This document shows positions 7,916 to 16,757 of a stretch of DNA of 64,000 bases, in pieces (the stretch's first letter is position 1; every line of letters begins with the position of its first letter). Source of the stretch: Planctomycetota bacterium (GTDB lineage: Bacteria > Planctomycetota > Phycisphaerae > Phycisphaerales > SM1A02); contig VGXR01000003.1 in assembly GCA_016873255.1 (NCBI GenBank), positions 1 to 64,000 on the forward strand, given 5' to 3'. The notes under the pieces are model-generated. The model was not told the DNA's origin, searched no databases, and worked only from the letters and a program-made list of their open reading frames with translations. The position numbers were made by a program, and so were the translations under genes.

Positions 7916-9288
7916 ACATGCCCCTGATCGCACCATTCGCCGTCGCTTTCCTTGCAGCCGCAGCGCAGCAGCCGGTTCCGGCCCCCTCCGCACCGCCGGC
8001 CGCCGATGCGGCGCCCACCGTCGACCTCGTCTCTGCTCCCGAAGGCACGTCGGCTGCGGTGGCGCTTGCGCCCATCACCGAGTCGGCGCTCCTCTCATCG
8101 CCCGTGCCCACCGTGTCGCCCGCCTGGGGCTACCGCGCGACGCTCGTCGGCGGGGCAGTGGCCGTGACGGGCGGCGAACGCGCCGTCGCGCCGGGCGCGG
8201 CAGGGCAGCTGGCGCTGTTCCGCCGCGTCGGCACCGAGTGGACCTGCGACCCCAACCTCGCGCAGGTCGACCGCATTCCGTCGGGCGCGTTCTTCCTGAG
8301 CCGCATCGTCCGCGCCGGCGCCCGCATCCTGACGGCCGTCGATCGCCGCGACGTCGGCTCGTCCGTGCGCGTGATGGAGCCCCGGGACGGGCGCCTCGAG
8401 GAGACGGCCTCGCTGACGCTGCCGCCCGAGCACGACCTGCCCTCGTTCGCATCGGCCTACGCGGGCACCGGCGAGACGGCGTTCGTGGGCAGCGCGGACC
8501 TCCGCTTCAACCTCGGCGATGCAAGCGACAGGCGCGTCCGCGATCCGCGCGTCTTCGTCTACGCGCGCTCCGGCAACGTGTGGGCGGTGCAGGGCTTCGT
8601 GCGCTGCCCCAATCCGTCACCCGGCACTCCCGCCGACGCGATGTGGTTCGGCGCATCGCTGGCTGCCGACGGGGACGTGCTGGTGGCGGGGCAGCCGGCG
8701 ACCATCCCGCCGCGGCCGTCGGAGGCGCTCCCGTACTCCGGCAGGGCCGCCGTCCACGTGTTCCGGCGCACCGGGGACCAATGGGTGCCCGAGGCGCGCC
8801 TCGATGGCGCGGCCGTCACGCCGTCGCCGTGCTTCGGACTGGACGTGGCGGTGCAGGGCGACCTGCTCGCCGTCCGCAGCGCCGACCTCTCCTCGGCCAA
8901 CGCGCCCGGAAGCGTGTGGCTCTTCGAGCGGCGCAACGGCACGTGGGCGTTCGCGCAGGAACTGCTTCCGGCCGCCGGCATCGCCAAGGGACGCGGCTAT
9001 GGCCTCGGGCTTGCCGTCTCGGGCGGCCGCGTCCTCGTGGGCGACGGCACCGCGCGCGGCGCCGACGAGACGGTCGCTGCGGGCCCCGGCATGGTGCTGG
9101 TGTTCGAGCGCAAGGACGGCGCGTGGGCCAACACCATGCGCCTGATGCCGAAGGCACCCTGCGGGTCGCGGTCGTTCGGAAACGACGTGACCGCGGAGTG
9201 GCCGCTGGTGGCGGTGGGGCGTCCCCGCAAGGAGCCGCTCGGGCTCGAGCCCGGCGGTGCGTACCTGTTCGACCTCTCGGGGAAGTGA
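7912..9288 (+). CDS. Secreted FG-GAP-like beta-propeller protein
   Basis: The 458-residue product starts with a signal peptide (MNMPLIAPFAVAFLAAAAQQ) and a Pro/Ala-rich linker. Repeated blades of about 55-70 residues then follow, in which a hydrophobic strand with a G-D-x-L-x-V pattern (WFGASLAADGDVLVAGQPAT, GLDVAVQGDLLAVRS, GLGLAVSGGRVLVGD) alternates with an aromatic strand (VFRRTGDQWVPEARL, LFERRNGTWAFAQEL, VFERKDGAWANTMRL). This is the layout of integrin-alpha-type FG-GAP propellers found in secreted planctomycete proteins. It would act outside the inner membrane, perhaps in binding; no catalytic residues are evident. Start codon overlaps the flavoprotein stop. Confidence 0.75.
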   Translation: MNMPLIAPFAVAFLAAAAQQPVPAPSAPPAADAAPTVDLVSAPEGTSAAVALAPITESALLSSPVPTVSPAWGYRATLVGGAVAVTGGERAVAPGAAGQLALFRRVGTEWTCDPNLAQVDRIPSGAFFLSRIVRAGARILTAVDRRDVGSSVRVMEPRDGRLEETASLTLPPEHDLPSFASAYAGTGETAFVGSADLRFNLGDASDRRVRDPRVFVYARSGNVWAVQGFVRCPNPSPGTPADAMWFGASLAADGDVLVAGQPATIPPRPSEALPYSGRAAVHVFRRTGDQWVPEARLDGAAVTPSPCFGLDVAVQGDLLAVRSADLSSANAPGSVWLFERRNGTWAFAQELLPAAGIAKGRGYGLGLAVSGGRVLVGDGTARGADETVAAGPGMVLVFERKDGAWANTMRLMPKAPCGSRSFGNDVTAEWPLVAVGRPRKEPLGLEPGGAYLFDLSGK

Positions 9289-9295
9289 GCGCGCC

Positions 9296-9631
9296 TCAGG
9301 CCGTCTCGCCGCGGCCCCAGTAGCGCACCACGAACGCGCCGGCGGTGGCGCCGCACAGCAGGCTCATCGCCGTGGCCCACTTGTCCCAGGGCAGCGGCTG
9401 GTGCCATGCCGTGAGCTTCACCCAGGGGTTCCAGCCGATGGCAAGCGCGGCGAAGATGGCGGCCCACAGCGCGTTGCTCGCCTTCACGCTCACCGCCGCG
9501 GCGATGACGAAGACGCCGAACAGCGCGGCCTGCGCCCACACCACGAAGTTGGAGTCGTTGACGATGCCCGCCCCGCGGAGGAGCAGGTAGATCGAGGCGG
9601 CCATCACGGCGATCAGGGCACCCTTGGGCAT
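9296..9631 (-). CDS. Small integral membrane protein, 111 aa
   Basis: Four hydrophobic segments can be seen (about residues 4-21, 29-48, 55-70 and 84-101), separated by short loops including WNPWVKLTAWHQPLPWDKW. It resembles small uncharacterised multi-pass proteins (DUF6804-type), but I cannot name it firmly. It converges on the propeller gene, only 7 bp apart, and lies divergent to the kinase gene. No Shine-Dalgarno or -10 signal was found near ATG 9631. Confidence 0.65.
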   Translation of the reverse strand: MPKGALIAVMAASIYLLLRGAGIVNDSNFVVWAQAALFGVFVIAAAVSVKASNALWAAIFAALAIGWNPWVKLTAWHQPLPWDKWATAMSLLCGATAGAFVVRYWGRGETA

Positions 9632-9736
9632 GACCCGTCTTTCGGCTCGGCGCGCCCGTCGACCGCAGTCTTCGCCGCCGCCGCCGCCGGAGGCCGTCGC
9701 TCCCGTCCAGATAATGCGCCCGAAACGGCGCCTCCG

Positions 9737-9742
9737 TACACT
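9737..9742 (+). promoter_or_regulatory. -10 element TACACT for the Ser/Thr kinase gene
   Basis: TACACT ends 8 bp before ATG 9751, with no Shine-Dalgarno sequence between. Confidence 0.45.
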
Positions 9743-9750
9743 CGCGGCGC

Positions 9751-11709
9751 ATGGACGCGGACCGCGCTCGGATCAGGGAACTCGCGGAGTCGGCGCGTCG
9801 GCTCCCCGTGGCCGAGCGCAGGGCGTTCCTCGATGGCTTCCGTCTCGACGCCGACCTGCGGCGCGAGGTGGAGTCCCTGCTCGCCGCGGACGTGACCCGA
9901 ATGTGGAAGCCCGCCGACGGCCCGGCCGCGGCCGAGTCGCCGACCGAGGTGCCCGCTGCGGGCGATGCCGGCGAGCGCGACCGGCCGGTCCGGCCCGAGT
10001 CGCTCGACCCGCTCCTGGGGCGCGACTTCGGCGGCGTGCGCGTGGAGCGCATCCTCGGGTCCGGCGGCATGGGCCGCGTGTACCTCGGCACCGATGCCGC
10101 CACCGGCACGCGCGTGGCGCTGAAGGTGCTGCTGCGCACGCAGCGCGACGATGCCGTGCGCCGCCGCTTCGACCGCGAGTCGCGGCTCCTCGAGCGCCTC
10201 CGCCATCCCGGCATCGCCGCCGTGCTCCGCAGCGGCGTGGAGCAGGATGCCGACATCGACGTCCCCTACATCGTGATGGAGTACGTGGACGGCGTGCGCA
10301 ACCTCTCCGACCACGTGTTCCGCGAGCGCCTGGGCGTGCGCGAGACGGTCGAGGCCTTCCTCCAGGCGTGCGACGCGCTGGCGCATGCCCACCGCCAGGG
10401 CTACATCCACCGCGACATCAAGCCGCAGAACGTGCTGGTGGACCGCCATGGGCGCGTGAAGGTGATCGACTTCGGCGTGGCGCGCGCCATCGCCGTGGAC
10501 CCGGCGGCCGCCACCGTGCGCACCGAGACCGGGCAGATCGTGGGCACCATGCAGTACATGAGCCCCGAGCAGTTCCTGGCCGATCCGCGCGGGGTGGACG
10601 CGCGCACCGACGTGTACGCGCTGTGCGCCGTCCTCTACGAGCTGCTCACCGGCGTGCAGCCGCATGACCTTCGCGGGCTGCCCGTGCACGAGGCCGCGCG
10701 CACCGTCTGCGAGACCGACGCCGCCGACGTCCGCGAGTGCAATGCGCGCATCGACGACCGCCTCGCGGCCATCGTGATGGACGGGCTGTCGCGCGAGAAG
10801 TCCCGCCGCCCCGACGATGCCGCGGCCCTCGGGCTGCGGCTTCGGGGCTGGCTCTCCGACGGCGGCACCACCGCGATGCGCGTGGCCGACGACGTGGCCG
10901 CCGCGCCGCGCGGCGACCGGCCGCAGGTGCTCGCGGGCGCCGCCGGCGCCGTGCGCGTGGATGCACCGCGCCGCCCCGTGCCGAAGGCTGCCCGCGGCGG
11001 CCTCGGCTGGGGCCTCACCGCATTGCTCGTGGTGCTGGTGGCGGGCTCGCTCGCCGTGGCGTTCGGCTGGGTCGACCTGCGCGCCATCATGTCGCGCGTG
11101 CGCGGCGGCCCGGGCGGCGGCCCCGTCGAAGCGGGCGCGGCGGATGCCGGCGCGCCGGCGGCGGCCGCGAAGGTCATGGACTTCCGCGTGGTCGCCAGCG
11201 CGCCCGGTGCCTCCGTGCGCGTCGATGGCGCCGAACGGGGCCGGGCGCCAGCGGTGGTGCTCCTTCCCCAGGACGGCAGGCCGCACGAGGTCGAGGTGTC
11301 GGCGGAGGGGTTCGGCACCTGGCGCGGCGCGTGGCGGCAGGGCGATCCGCCGCTGGTCGCGGCCAACCTGGAGCCGACCGCCGATGTCGACTCGCTGGTG
11401 CGGCTCCTGGTGCTCGACGTGGGCGCGCTGCCGCGCGGCGCGATGCTGCGCCTTGCGTCGAGGCTCGCCTGCGAACCGCCGCCGGGCATCGGCGGCCTGC
11501 AGCCCGGGATCACCTGCGTGACGGTGCCGTTCACGCGAAGCGGCAAGGGCGCCCCGTGGCAGCCGGCCGACGCGCTCGTGCTGCAGGCGGTGCGCGCCGA
11601 CGGCACGCCCGCGGAGATCGAGTTCGGCGCGATGCGCGCGATGGGCGAGGTGCGTCCCGCGCTCACGCCGCAGGATGCGTCGGCGCGGGTGCGCGTCCGC
11701 GTCCACTGA
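9751..11709 (+). CDS. Transmembrane Ser/Thr protein kinase with C-terminal PEGA domain
   Basis: The 652-residue protein starts with a helical region of the type common in planctomycete kinases (residues 1-50, ending LREVESLLAAD-like). The kinase domain (about 91-365) has a Gly-rich loop GSGGMGRV (103-110), Lys125 in VALKV, the catalytic HRDIKPQN (Asp222), Asp240 in the IDFG magnesium loop, and GTMQYMSPEQ. All canonical residues are present, so activity is expected. One membrane helix (about 420-440) follows. The outer part contains a PEGA-like beta domain (about 478-540: VVASAPGASVRVDGAERG). The kinase faces the cytosol and could relay envelope signals. It is a single-gene unit ending convergently with the secretion cluster. 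Confidence 0.93.
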   Translation: MDADRARIRELAESARRLPVAERRAFLDGFRLDADLRREVESLLAADVTRMWKPADGPAAAESPTEVPAAGDAGERDRPVRPESLDPLLGRDFGGVRVERILGSGGMGRVYLGTDAATGTRVALKVLLRTQRDDAVRRRFDRESRLLERLRHPGIAAVLRSGVEQDADIDVPYIVMEYVDGVRNLSDHVFRERLGVRETVEAFLQACDALAHAHRQGYIHRDIKPQNVLVDRHGRVKVIDFGVARAIAVDPAAATVRTETGQIVGTMQYMSPEQFLADPRGVDARTDVYALCAVLYELLTGVQPHDLRGLPVHEAARTVCETDAADVRECNARIDDRLAAIVMDGLSREKSRRPDDAAALGLRLRGWLSDGGTTAMRVADDVAAAPRGDRPQVLAGAAGAVRVDAPRRPVPKAARGGLGWGLTALLVVLVAGSLAVAFGWVDLRAIMSRVRGGPGGGPVEAGAADAGAPAAAAKVMDFRVVASAPGASVRVDGAERGRAPAVVLLPQDGRPHEVEVSAEGFGTWRGAWRQGDPPLVAANLEPTADVDSLVRLLVLDVGALPRGAMLRLASRLACEPPPGIGGLQPGITCVTVPFTRSGKGAPWQPADALVLQAVRADGTPAEIEFGAMRAMGEVRPALTPQDASARVRVRVH

Positions 11710-11725
11710 GGCCGCGCGCCGCGCC

Positions 11726-13021
11726 TCAGCCCGGGCGCATGTTCTTCGACATGTTGAAGATCGGGAGGAGCATGGCCGCGGCGATGCCTCCGACCACGCC
11801 GCCCATGCCCACGATCATGATCGGCTCCACCATGCTGGTGGCGCCCTTGACCGCGATGTCGAGGTCCTCCTCGGCCGCGCTCGCCGCGGCCTCGAGAACG
11901 TCGGGCAGGCGGCCCGACTTCTCGCCGCTTGCGATCATGGCCACCACGTTTCGCGGCACGAAGGGGAATTCGCGGAAGGTCGGCGCGATCTCCTGGCCCT
12001 TGCTGATGCGGTCCTCGAGCGTGGTCCAGAGCTGCGTGTAGTGGACGTTGCCGGTCACGTCGCGGCAGATGCGGACGATCTCCACAAGCGGCACGCCGGC
12101 CGCCAGCAGCGTGGCCATGGTGCTCGAGAAGCGCACCAGGTACAGGCAGCGGAACATCGGGCCCAGCACCGGCATGCGCAGCTTCATGGCGTCGATGGTG
12201 CGGCGGCCCACCTCGGTCCGCACCCACCACCAGGTGCCGCCGGCCGCGGCCAGGATCACGGGCACGTAGATGGCCCATCCGGTGCGCAGGAACGCGCTCA
12301 GCCACACGAGCGCCTTGGTCGGCGCCGGGAGCCGGTCGCCCTGCGCTCGGAACAGCGGGCCGAACTTCGGCAGGACGAACACCATGATCACGGACACGGC
12401 GAGCACCGCCACCGCGAGCATGATGGCCGGGTACATCATCGCGCCCTTGATCTGCTTGGCCGTCTTGCGCGCCTTGGCCAGGTCCTTCGCGACGCGGCCG
12501 AGCATCTCGTCGAGCTTTCCCGAAGCCTCGGCCGCCTGCATCAGCGACACCAGGATCGTGGGGAACGTGGCGGGGTACCTCGCCAGCACGGCGCTGAAGT
12601 CCTCGCCCTCGCAGACGTCGGCCTTGATGAGCCGGACGAACTCGCCGACATCCTTGCGCGAGGCCTGCTCGGCGAACGTCTCGAGCGCATCGGCCAGCGG
12701 CACGCCGGTGCGCAGCATCACCGACAGCTGCTGGCAGAACGCCACCACGTCGTCGCGGCGCATCGCGCGCGACAGGCGGCGCCGCAGCTTCATGGGGTCG
12801 GATTCCTCGCCCACGGAGGCCTGCAGGTCGCCGAGCTCGACGCTCAGGATCGCCAGGCCCTGCCGGCGGAGGTCGCGCACCGCGGAAGCGTGGTCGAGCG
12901 CCTCCACCACGCCGCGCACGAGCTCGCCGCCCTCGGTGCGGCGTGCGCGGTAGGTCCACTTGCGGACCGAGGCGCCCGCCGGGGGCGCGGCGGCGGGGCG
13001 TGCTTCAGCGGCGGCAGGCAC
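11726..13021 (-). CDS. gspF: Type II secretion/type IV pilus inner-membrane platform protein GspF/PilC
   Basis: The 431-residue product has the duplicated GspF architecture: two cytosolic helical domains (about 80-200 and 280-400) with conserved blocks FCQQLSVMLRTGVPLADAL and VRFSSTMATLLAAGVPLVEIV, each followed by membrane helices (AIMLAVAVLAVSVIMVFVLPKFGP; GWAIYVPVILAAAGGTWWW; IVGMGGVVGGIAAAMLLPIFNMS). It anchors the pseudopilus or pilus assembly machine and contacts the GspE ATPase. The GTG start lies inside the end of gspE (17-bp overlap), making it last in the minus-strand pilM-N-O-P-gspE-gspF unit. Confidence 0.95.
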   Translation of the reverse strand: MPAAAEARPAAAPPAGASVRKWTYRARRTEGGELVRGVVEALDHASAVRDLRRQGLAILSVELGDLQASVGEESDPMKLRRRLSRAMRRDDVVAFCQQLSVMLRTGVPLADALETFAEQASRKDVGEFVRLIKADVCEGEDFSAVLARYPATFPTILVSLMQAAEASGKLDEMLGRVAKDLAKARKTAKQIKGAMMYPAIMLAVAVLAVSVIMVFVLPKFGPLFRAQGDRLPAPTKALVWLSAFLRTGWAIYVPVILAAAGGTWWWVRTEVGRRTIDAMKLRMPVLGPMFRCLYLVRFSSTMATLLAAGVPLVEIVRICRDVTGNVHYTQLWTTLEDRISKGQEIAPTFREFPFVPRNVVAMIASGEKSGRLPDVLEAAASAAEEDLDIAVKGATSMVEPIMIVGMGGVVGGIAAAMLLPIFNMSKNMRPG

Positions 13022-14801
13022 CGTAGATCTCCTCGATGGTGGTCAGTCCGTCCAGCACCTTGCGGACGCCGTCGTCCCAGAGGCCCTCGAAGCCGCCCTT
13101 GCGGAGCGTCTCGCGGATCTTCGCAGGGTCGGGGTCGGTGCTGATCACGTCGACCAGCGCCTCGTCGGGCACCATCAGCTCGTAGACGCCCAGGCGCCCG
13201 GACAGGCCGGTCTCGTGGCACTTGCGGCAGCCCGTGCCCTTCCAGAGCCGGGTGACGCCGTTTCCGTGCTCGCCGAGCGAGCTCAGCTGCTGCGCGTCGG
13301 GCTCGAACTCCTGCTTGCACTGGCTGCAGATGCGGCGCACCAGGCGCTGCGCCAGCACGCCCTTCAGGCTGGCGGCCACCAGGAACGGCTCCACCCCCAG
13401 GTTCTGCAGGCGGGTGATGGCGCTCGGCGCGTCGTTGGTGTGCAGGGTGCTCAGCACCATGTGGCCGGTCAGGGCGGCCTGCACCGCGATCTGCGCGGTC
13501 TCGCCGTCGCGGATCTCGCCGACCATGATGATGTCCGGGTCCTGGCGGAGCAGGGCGCGCAGCGCGCCGGAGAACGTGAAGCCCGCCTTCGGGCTCACCT
13601 GCGCCTGGTGCACGCCCTCGAGGTTCGCCTCCACCGGGTCCTCCACCGTGGACACGTTGTATGACACGGTGTCGAAGGTGCCGAGGGCCGAGTACAGGGT
13701 GGTCGACTTGCCCGAGCCGGTCGGGCCGGTCACCAGCACGATGCCGTACGGCTCGTCGATCACCCTGCGGAAGCGCTCGAGCATCTGCGGGCGGAAGCCG
13801 AGGCGCTCGAGGCCAAGCTTGGCCGCGGAGACGTCGACGATTCGCATCACGATCTTCTCGCCGAACTTCCCGGGCAGGGTGCTCACGCGCAGGTCGATCG
13901 GCTTGCCCTTGACGCGCACGGAGATCTCGCCGTCCTGCGGGACGCGGCGCTCGGAGATGTCGAGGTGCGCCATGATCTTCACCCGGCTCGAGATGGCCGC
14001 GTGCATGCGGTAGGGCGGGCTGAGCTTGTGGAACAGCACGCCGTCGATTCGGTAGCGCACGCGCAGCTTGCCGTCGTCGGGCTCGATGTGGATGTCGCTG
14101 GCGCCCTCGGCGGCCGCGCTGCAGATGATGAAGTTCACGAGCTTCACCACCGGCCCGACGTCGTCGGTGGCGTCGAAGCCGACCATCTCCTCGACGGCCT
14201 TCTCCTGCAGCTGGTAGTCGTTCTCGTCGGCGCCGTCGAAGAGGTCCGCGACCAGCTCCTCTGCCTGCTTGTTGACGTTCTCCGCGGCCCGCGTCGGGTC
14301 GCTCAGCAGCGCGTCGATGCGTTCGTCGGGGCTGGCCACGAAGCGGACGCGGAAGCCGGTCTCGCGCGCGATCAGCTCCTCCACGAAGTAGTTCTGCGGG
14401 TCCGCGGTGGCGACGATCAGCTCGTTGCCCGCGAGGAACAGGGGGCACACGCGGTGCTCGCGGCGGATCGACTCCGGCACCAGCGCCATGGCGCCCTCCT
14501 CGAACATGGCCGCGGGATCGTCCACGAAGTCGGTGCCGCGGCTCTTGGCCACGGCCTGGAGGAGCACCGTCTTGTCGACGAGGCCCATCTGGATGAGCAC
14601 CTCGCCGAGCAGCATCCGCTGGCCACCGCGCACCTGCGCGGCAAGCGCCTGCCGCAGCTGGTCCGCGGTGAGCGTCCCGTCCTCCACCAGGATCTGGCCG
14701 AGGGGCGGCAGCGTGGCCAGCTCCAGGTGTCCCGGCCTGGGGCCGGGCTCGTCGCACTTGCCCGCGGGGCCGCGATTCTGGTCGTCCCGGGGAGCGATCA
14801 C
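13005..14801 (-). CDS. gspE: Assembly ATPase GspE/PilB
   Basis: Hexameric traffic ATPase that powers pseudopilin assembly. The 598 residues contain an MshEN-like N-terminal domain (about 30-160), Walker A GPTGSGKST (359-367), Asp box, Walker B-like IIMVGEIRD (about 424-432), His box GHMVLSTLHTND, and the zinc tetracysteine motif (CSQC ... CRKC). These distinguish an assembly ATPase from PilT-type retraction ATPases, which lack the tetracysteine and N-terminal domain. The GTG start overlaps the preceding pilP-like stop (GTGA). No PilT gene occurs in the window. Confidence 0.95.
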   Translation of the reverse strand: MIAPRDDQNRGPAGKCDEPGPRPGHLELATLPPLGQILVEDGTLTADQLRQALAAQVRGGQRMLLGEVLIQMGLVDKTVLLQAVAKSRGTDFVDDPAAMFEEGAMALVPESIRREHRVCPLFLAGNELIVATADPQNYFVEELIARETGFRVRFVASPDERIDALLSDPTRAAENVNKQAEELVADLFDGADENDYQLQEKAVEEMVGFDATDDVGPVVKLVNFIICSAAAEGASDIHIEPDDGKLRVRYRIDGVLFHKLSPPYRMHAAISSRVKIMAHLDISERRVPQDGEISVRVKGKPIDLRVSTLPGKFGEKIVMRIVDVSAAKLGLERLGFRPQMLERFRRVIDEPYGIVLVTGPTGSGKSTTLYSALGTFDTVSYNVSTVEDPVEANLEGVHQAQVSPKAGFTFSGALRALLRQDPDIIMVGEIRDGETAQIAVQAALTGHMVLSTLHTNDAPSAITRLQNLGVEPFLVAASLKGVLAQRLVRRICSQCKQEFEPDAQQLSSLGEHGNGVTRLWKGTGCRKCHETGLSGRLGVYELMVPDEALVDVISTDPDPAKIRETLRKGGFEGLWDDGVRKVLDGLTTIEEIYGACRR

Positions 14802-15385
14802 TTGCGGGCTCCCTTCTGCGCGGCCTGGGGCCGGGGTGCCGCGTAGCCGAGCTCCGCGCGCCGGCTGCCCTCGCGGAGCACCACGCGCCGCTCGAGGATC
14901 TCCTCCACCACGAATCGCCGTCCGTCGCCGTCGATGACCTCGTCACCCACGCCGACGGTGTGCTCGCCGATGACGGCGTACTCGCCCGCGATGATGGCAC
15001 GCAGCGGCAGTCCCGCGGGTGCCGTTGCGGACGGTCCGGGCGCACCGGCTCGGCCGATGTCGGCCGCGGACTGCGCGGGCGCGACGTCGGCGACCAGGAA
15101 GAACGGACGGAAGGGGTCGCGCGCGGGCCTGGCCTCGAGCACCAGCTCGACGGTGCGGGCGGGGCCCGCCGACGCCTGCGTCGCGGCCGACGGTTCCTCG
15201 GAGGCTGGCTGCGCGGGCATGGCAGCGGGCGCCGCGGCCTTCGCGCGGGACGGCTTGAGCGCGGTCTTCGCCGCAAGCGCCCCGACGGCCACCACGGTGA
15301 CGGTGAGCAGCACGGCAAACTGCCGTGGCTTCACTCCCAGCCTGTCGCAGGCCGATTGCCAGCGCGCGGATGCGGAGGCGCTCAT
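14798..15385 (-). CDS. PilP/GspC-like periplasmic alignment protein
   Basis: The 195-residue protein has one N-terminal membrane helix (about 19-37, FAVLLTVTVVAVGALAAKTAL), a Pro/Ala-rich linker, and a RDPFRPFF segment followed by a small beta domain (LPLRAIIAGEYAVIGEHTVGVGDEVIDGDGRRFVVEEILERRVVLREG). That pattern matches the homology region shared by PilP and GspC, which connects the inner-membrane complex to the secretin. The start is ATG 15385 in an ATGA overlap with pilO; longer in-frame starts upstream only extend into pilO. Ordering after pilM-N-O favours a PilP-type role. Confidence 0.8.
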   Translation of the reverse strand: MSASASARWQSACDRLGVKPRQFAVLLTVTVVAVGALAAKTALKPSRAKAAAPAAMPAQPASEEPSAATQASAGPARTVELVLEARPARDPFRPFFLVADVAPAQSAADIGRAGAPGPSATAPAGLPLRAIIAGEYAVIGEHTVGVGDEVIDGDGRRFVVEEILERRVVLREGSRRAELGYAAPRPQAAQKGARK

Positions 15386-16032
15386 CGGTCGCCTTCCTTG
15401 GCCCCGGGCTTGGCGCGCTCGGACGCGGGCGCCTCGAACCACTCGTCGAAGACCATGGTGGCGCGAACCGCCGGGTTGCCCTCGGTTGCCTGCTCGATGG
15501 GGCCGGTCAGCACCACGATCTCCACGGTGCGCGGGGTCACCAGCTGGTCGATGCCCTCGGCCGCGTCCAGCACGCCGAAGATCGACTCGAACGACGCGGT
15601 CATCTCCACGGTCACGTCGCGCCGGCGGACCGGGCCGCCGATCGCGACGCCGTCCACGGGCACCATCTGGCCGGTGCGGATCGACTGCTCGCGCACGACG
15701 TTGCCGTCGGTCGGTCGGGTGATCGCGGCCAGGAGGCGGTCGTGCTCCGCGCCCTCGGCAAGCGGGCGGCAGCGGCGGGCGCAGGTCTCGCGCAGCGCGG
15801 CCACGTTCGCCTCGAGGAGCTTCAGGTTGTTGCGCTGCGAGATGTTCTCGCCGGCGATCGCCTCGAGGCGCTGGGCCTCGTCCTGCATGCTGAGTGCGCG
15901 GACGTAGTTCGGGACGACGAAGAGCGCGGTGACCAGCGCCGCTGTGACCGCGGGCACCACCGCCCATACCACGGTCTCGCGGTCGAGCATCCCGCGCACG
16001 GAGTCGACGGCCGCGTTGAGCTTCGCGTTCAT
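15382..16032 (-). CDS. pilO: PilO-like inner-membrane alignment protein
   Basis: The 216-residue protein has a short cytosolic N-terminus, one membrane helix (about 22-42), a coiled-coil segment (about 48-85) and a periplasmic ferredoxin-like domain (VTVEMTASFESIFGVLDAAEGIDQLVTPRTVEIVVL). This is the PilO/GspM layout, which pairs with PilN to form the periplasmic clamp. The start overlaps pilN by four bases (ATGA). Sequence identity in this family is low, so the call rests on architecture and position between pilN and the pilP-like gene. Confidence 0.8.
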   Translation of the reverse strand: MNAKLNAAVDSVRGMLDRETVVWAVVPAVTAALVTALFVVPNYVRALSMQDEAQRLEAIAGENISQRNNLKLLEANVAALRETCARRCRPLAEGAEHDRLLAAITRPTDGNVVREQSIRTGQMVPVDGVAIGGPVRRRDVTVEMTASFESIFGVLDAAEGIDQLVTPRTVEIVVLTGPIEQATEGNPAVRATMVFDEWFEAPASERAKPGAKEGDR

Positions 16033-16757
16033 CGGCGCACCTCCCCCGCGGATGCCACGGCGTCGGCCGCACGGCCGGGACGCACGTAGCGAACGTCGAG
16101 CGGGACGCGGCAGGTGATGGCGAACTCCTGGATCTTGGACCCGGGGACGTCGGTCGGGCGGTTCTCGCCGACGGTGACCGACTCGAAGGGCTGGGTGTTC
16201 GCGAGCTTGCGCTCGAGCTCGTAGAGCTCGCCGTTGCCGGCCGCGTAGCCGCGGATGGTCACCTCCATCCAGCGGGCGGGCTTCGCGGGGGCGGCCTTCG
16301 CCGAACCCTTGGCCGCACGCTTCGGGGCCGGCGCCTTCGCGGACGCGCCGCCGTCGGCAGCGTCGCCGACCTTCGTGGGCTGGTCCTCGCGGACCTCCAG
16401 TCGCACCATCGACAGGCTGGTCCGCTCCGGGAGCAGGTGGGTGATCGTGGCAAGCAGGTCGCTCTGCTCGACCGGCAGGGACAGTCGGTCGTAAATGCCG
16501 AGGTAGCGGCGCAGCTCCCGCTGCTCGCCGGCGAGTCGGTTCACCACGTCCCCGATGCCCGCGCCGTTGGTGGTCAGCGACAGCGACACCGCGCGGCGCG
16601 AGTCCGCCTCGCGGAACCTGTTCCAGGAATGGGCCGCCACCCCCACCACCGTGCAGCCGAGCAGCGCCAGGAGGAGCGCGCTCCGGCGGCGCGAGGCCGC
16701 CATCGCGCCCTTGCGCTGCAGGTCACGGGGCAGGAAGTCGACGACGAACTCGCTCAC
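16029..16757 (-). CDS. pilN: PilN-like protein (GspL C-terminal-like)
   Basis: The 242-residue product starts MSEFVVDFLPRDL; the FLP near the N-terminus matches the (I/V)NLLP peptide by which PilN binds PilM. One membrane helix (about 27-44) and a coiled coil lead to a periplasmic domain containing an Ala/Lys/Pro-rich insert (about 130-155) before the conserved WMEVTIRGYAAGNGELYELERKL block. The GTG start overlaps the pilM stop (GTGA). The alternative long frame upstream is only an antisense-like shadow of pilM. Confidence 0.82.
   Translation of the reverse strand: MSEFVVDFLPRDLQRKGAMAASRRRSALLLALLGCTVVGVAAHSWNRFREADSRRAVSLSLTTNGAGIGDVVNRLAGEQRELRRYLGIYDRLSLPVEQSDLLATITHLLPERTSLSMVRLEVREDQPTKVGDAADGGASAKAPAPKRAAKGSAKAAPAKPARWMEVTIRGYAAGNGELYELERKLANTQPFESVTVGENRPTDVPGSKIQEFAITCRVPLDVRYVRPGRAADAVASAGEVRR

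Noticed and set aside
9622-9750. Divergent region tested for a -10 element serving the small membrane protein gene
   Set aside because: No TAnnnT or Shine-Dalgarno was found in the 30 bp before ATG 9631; only the kinase side has a signal.
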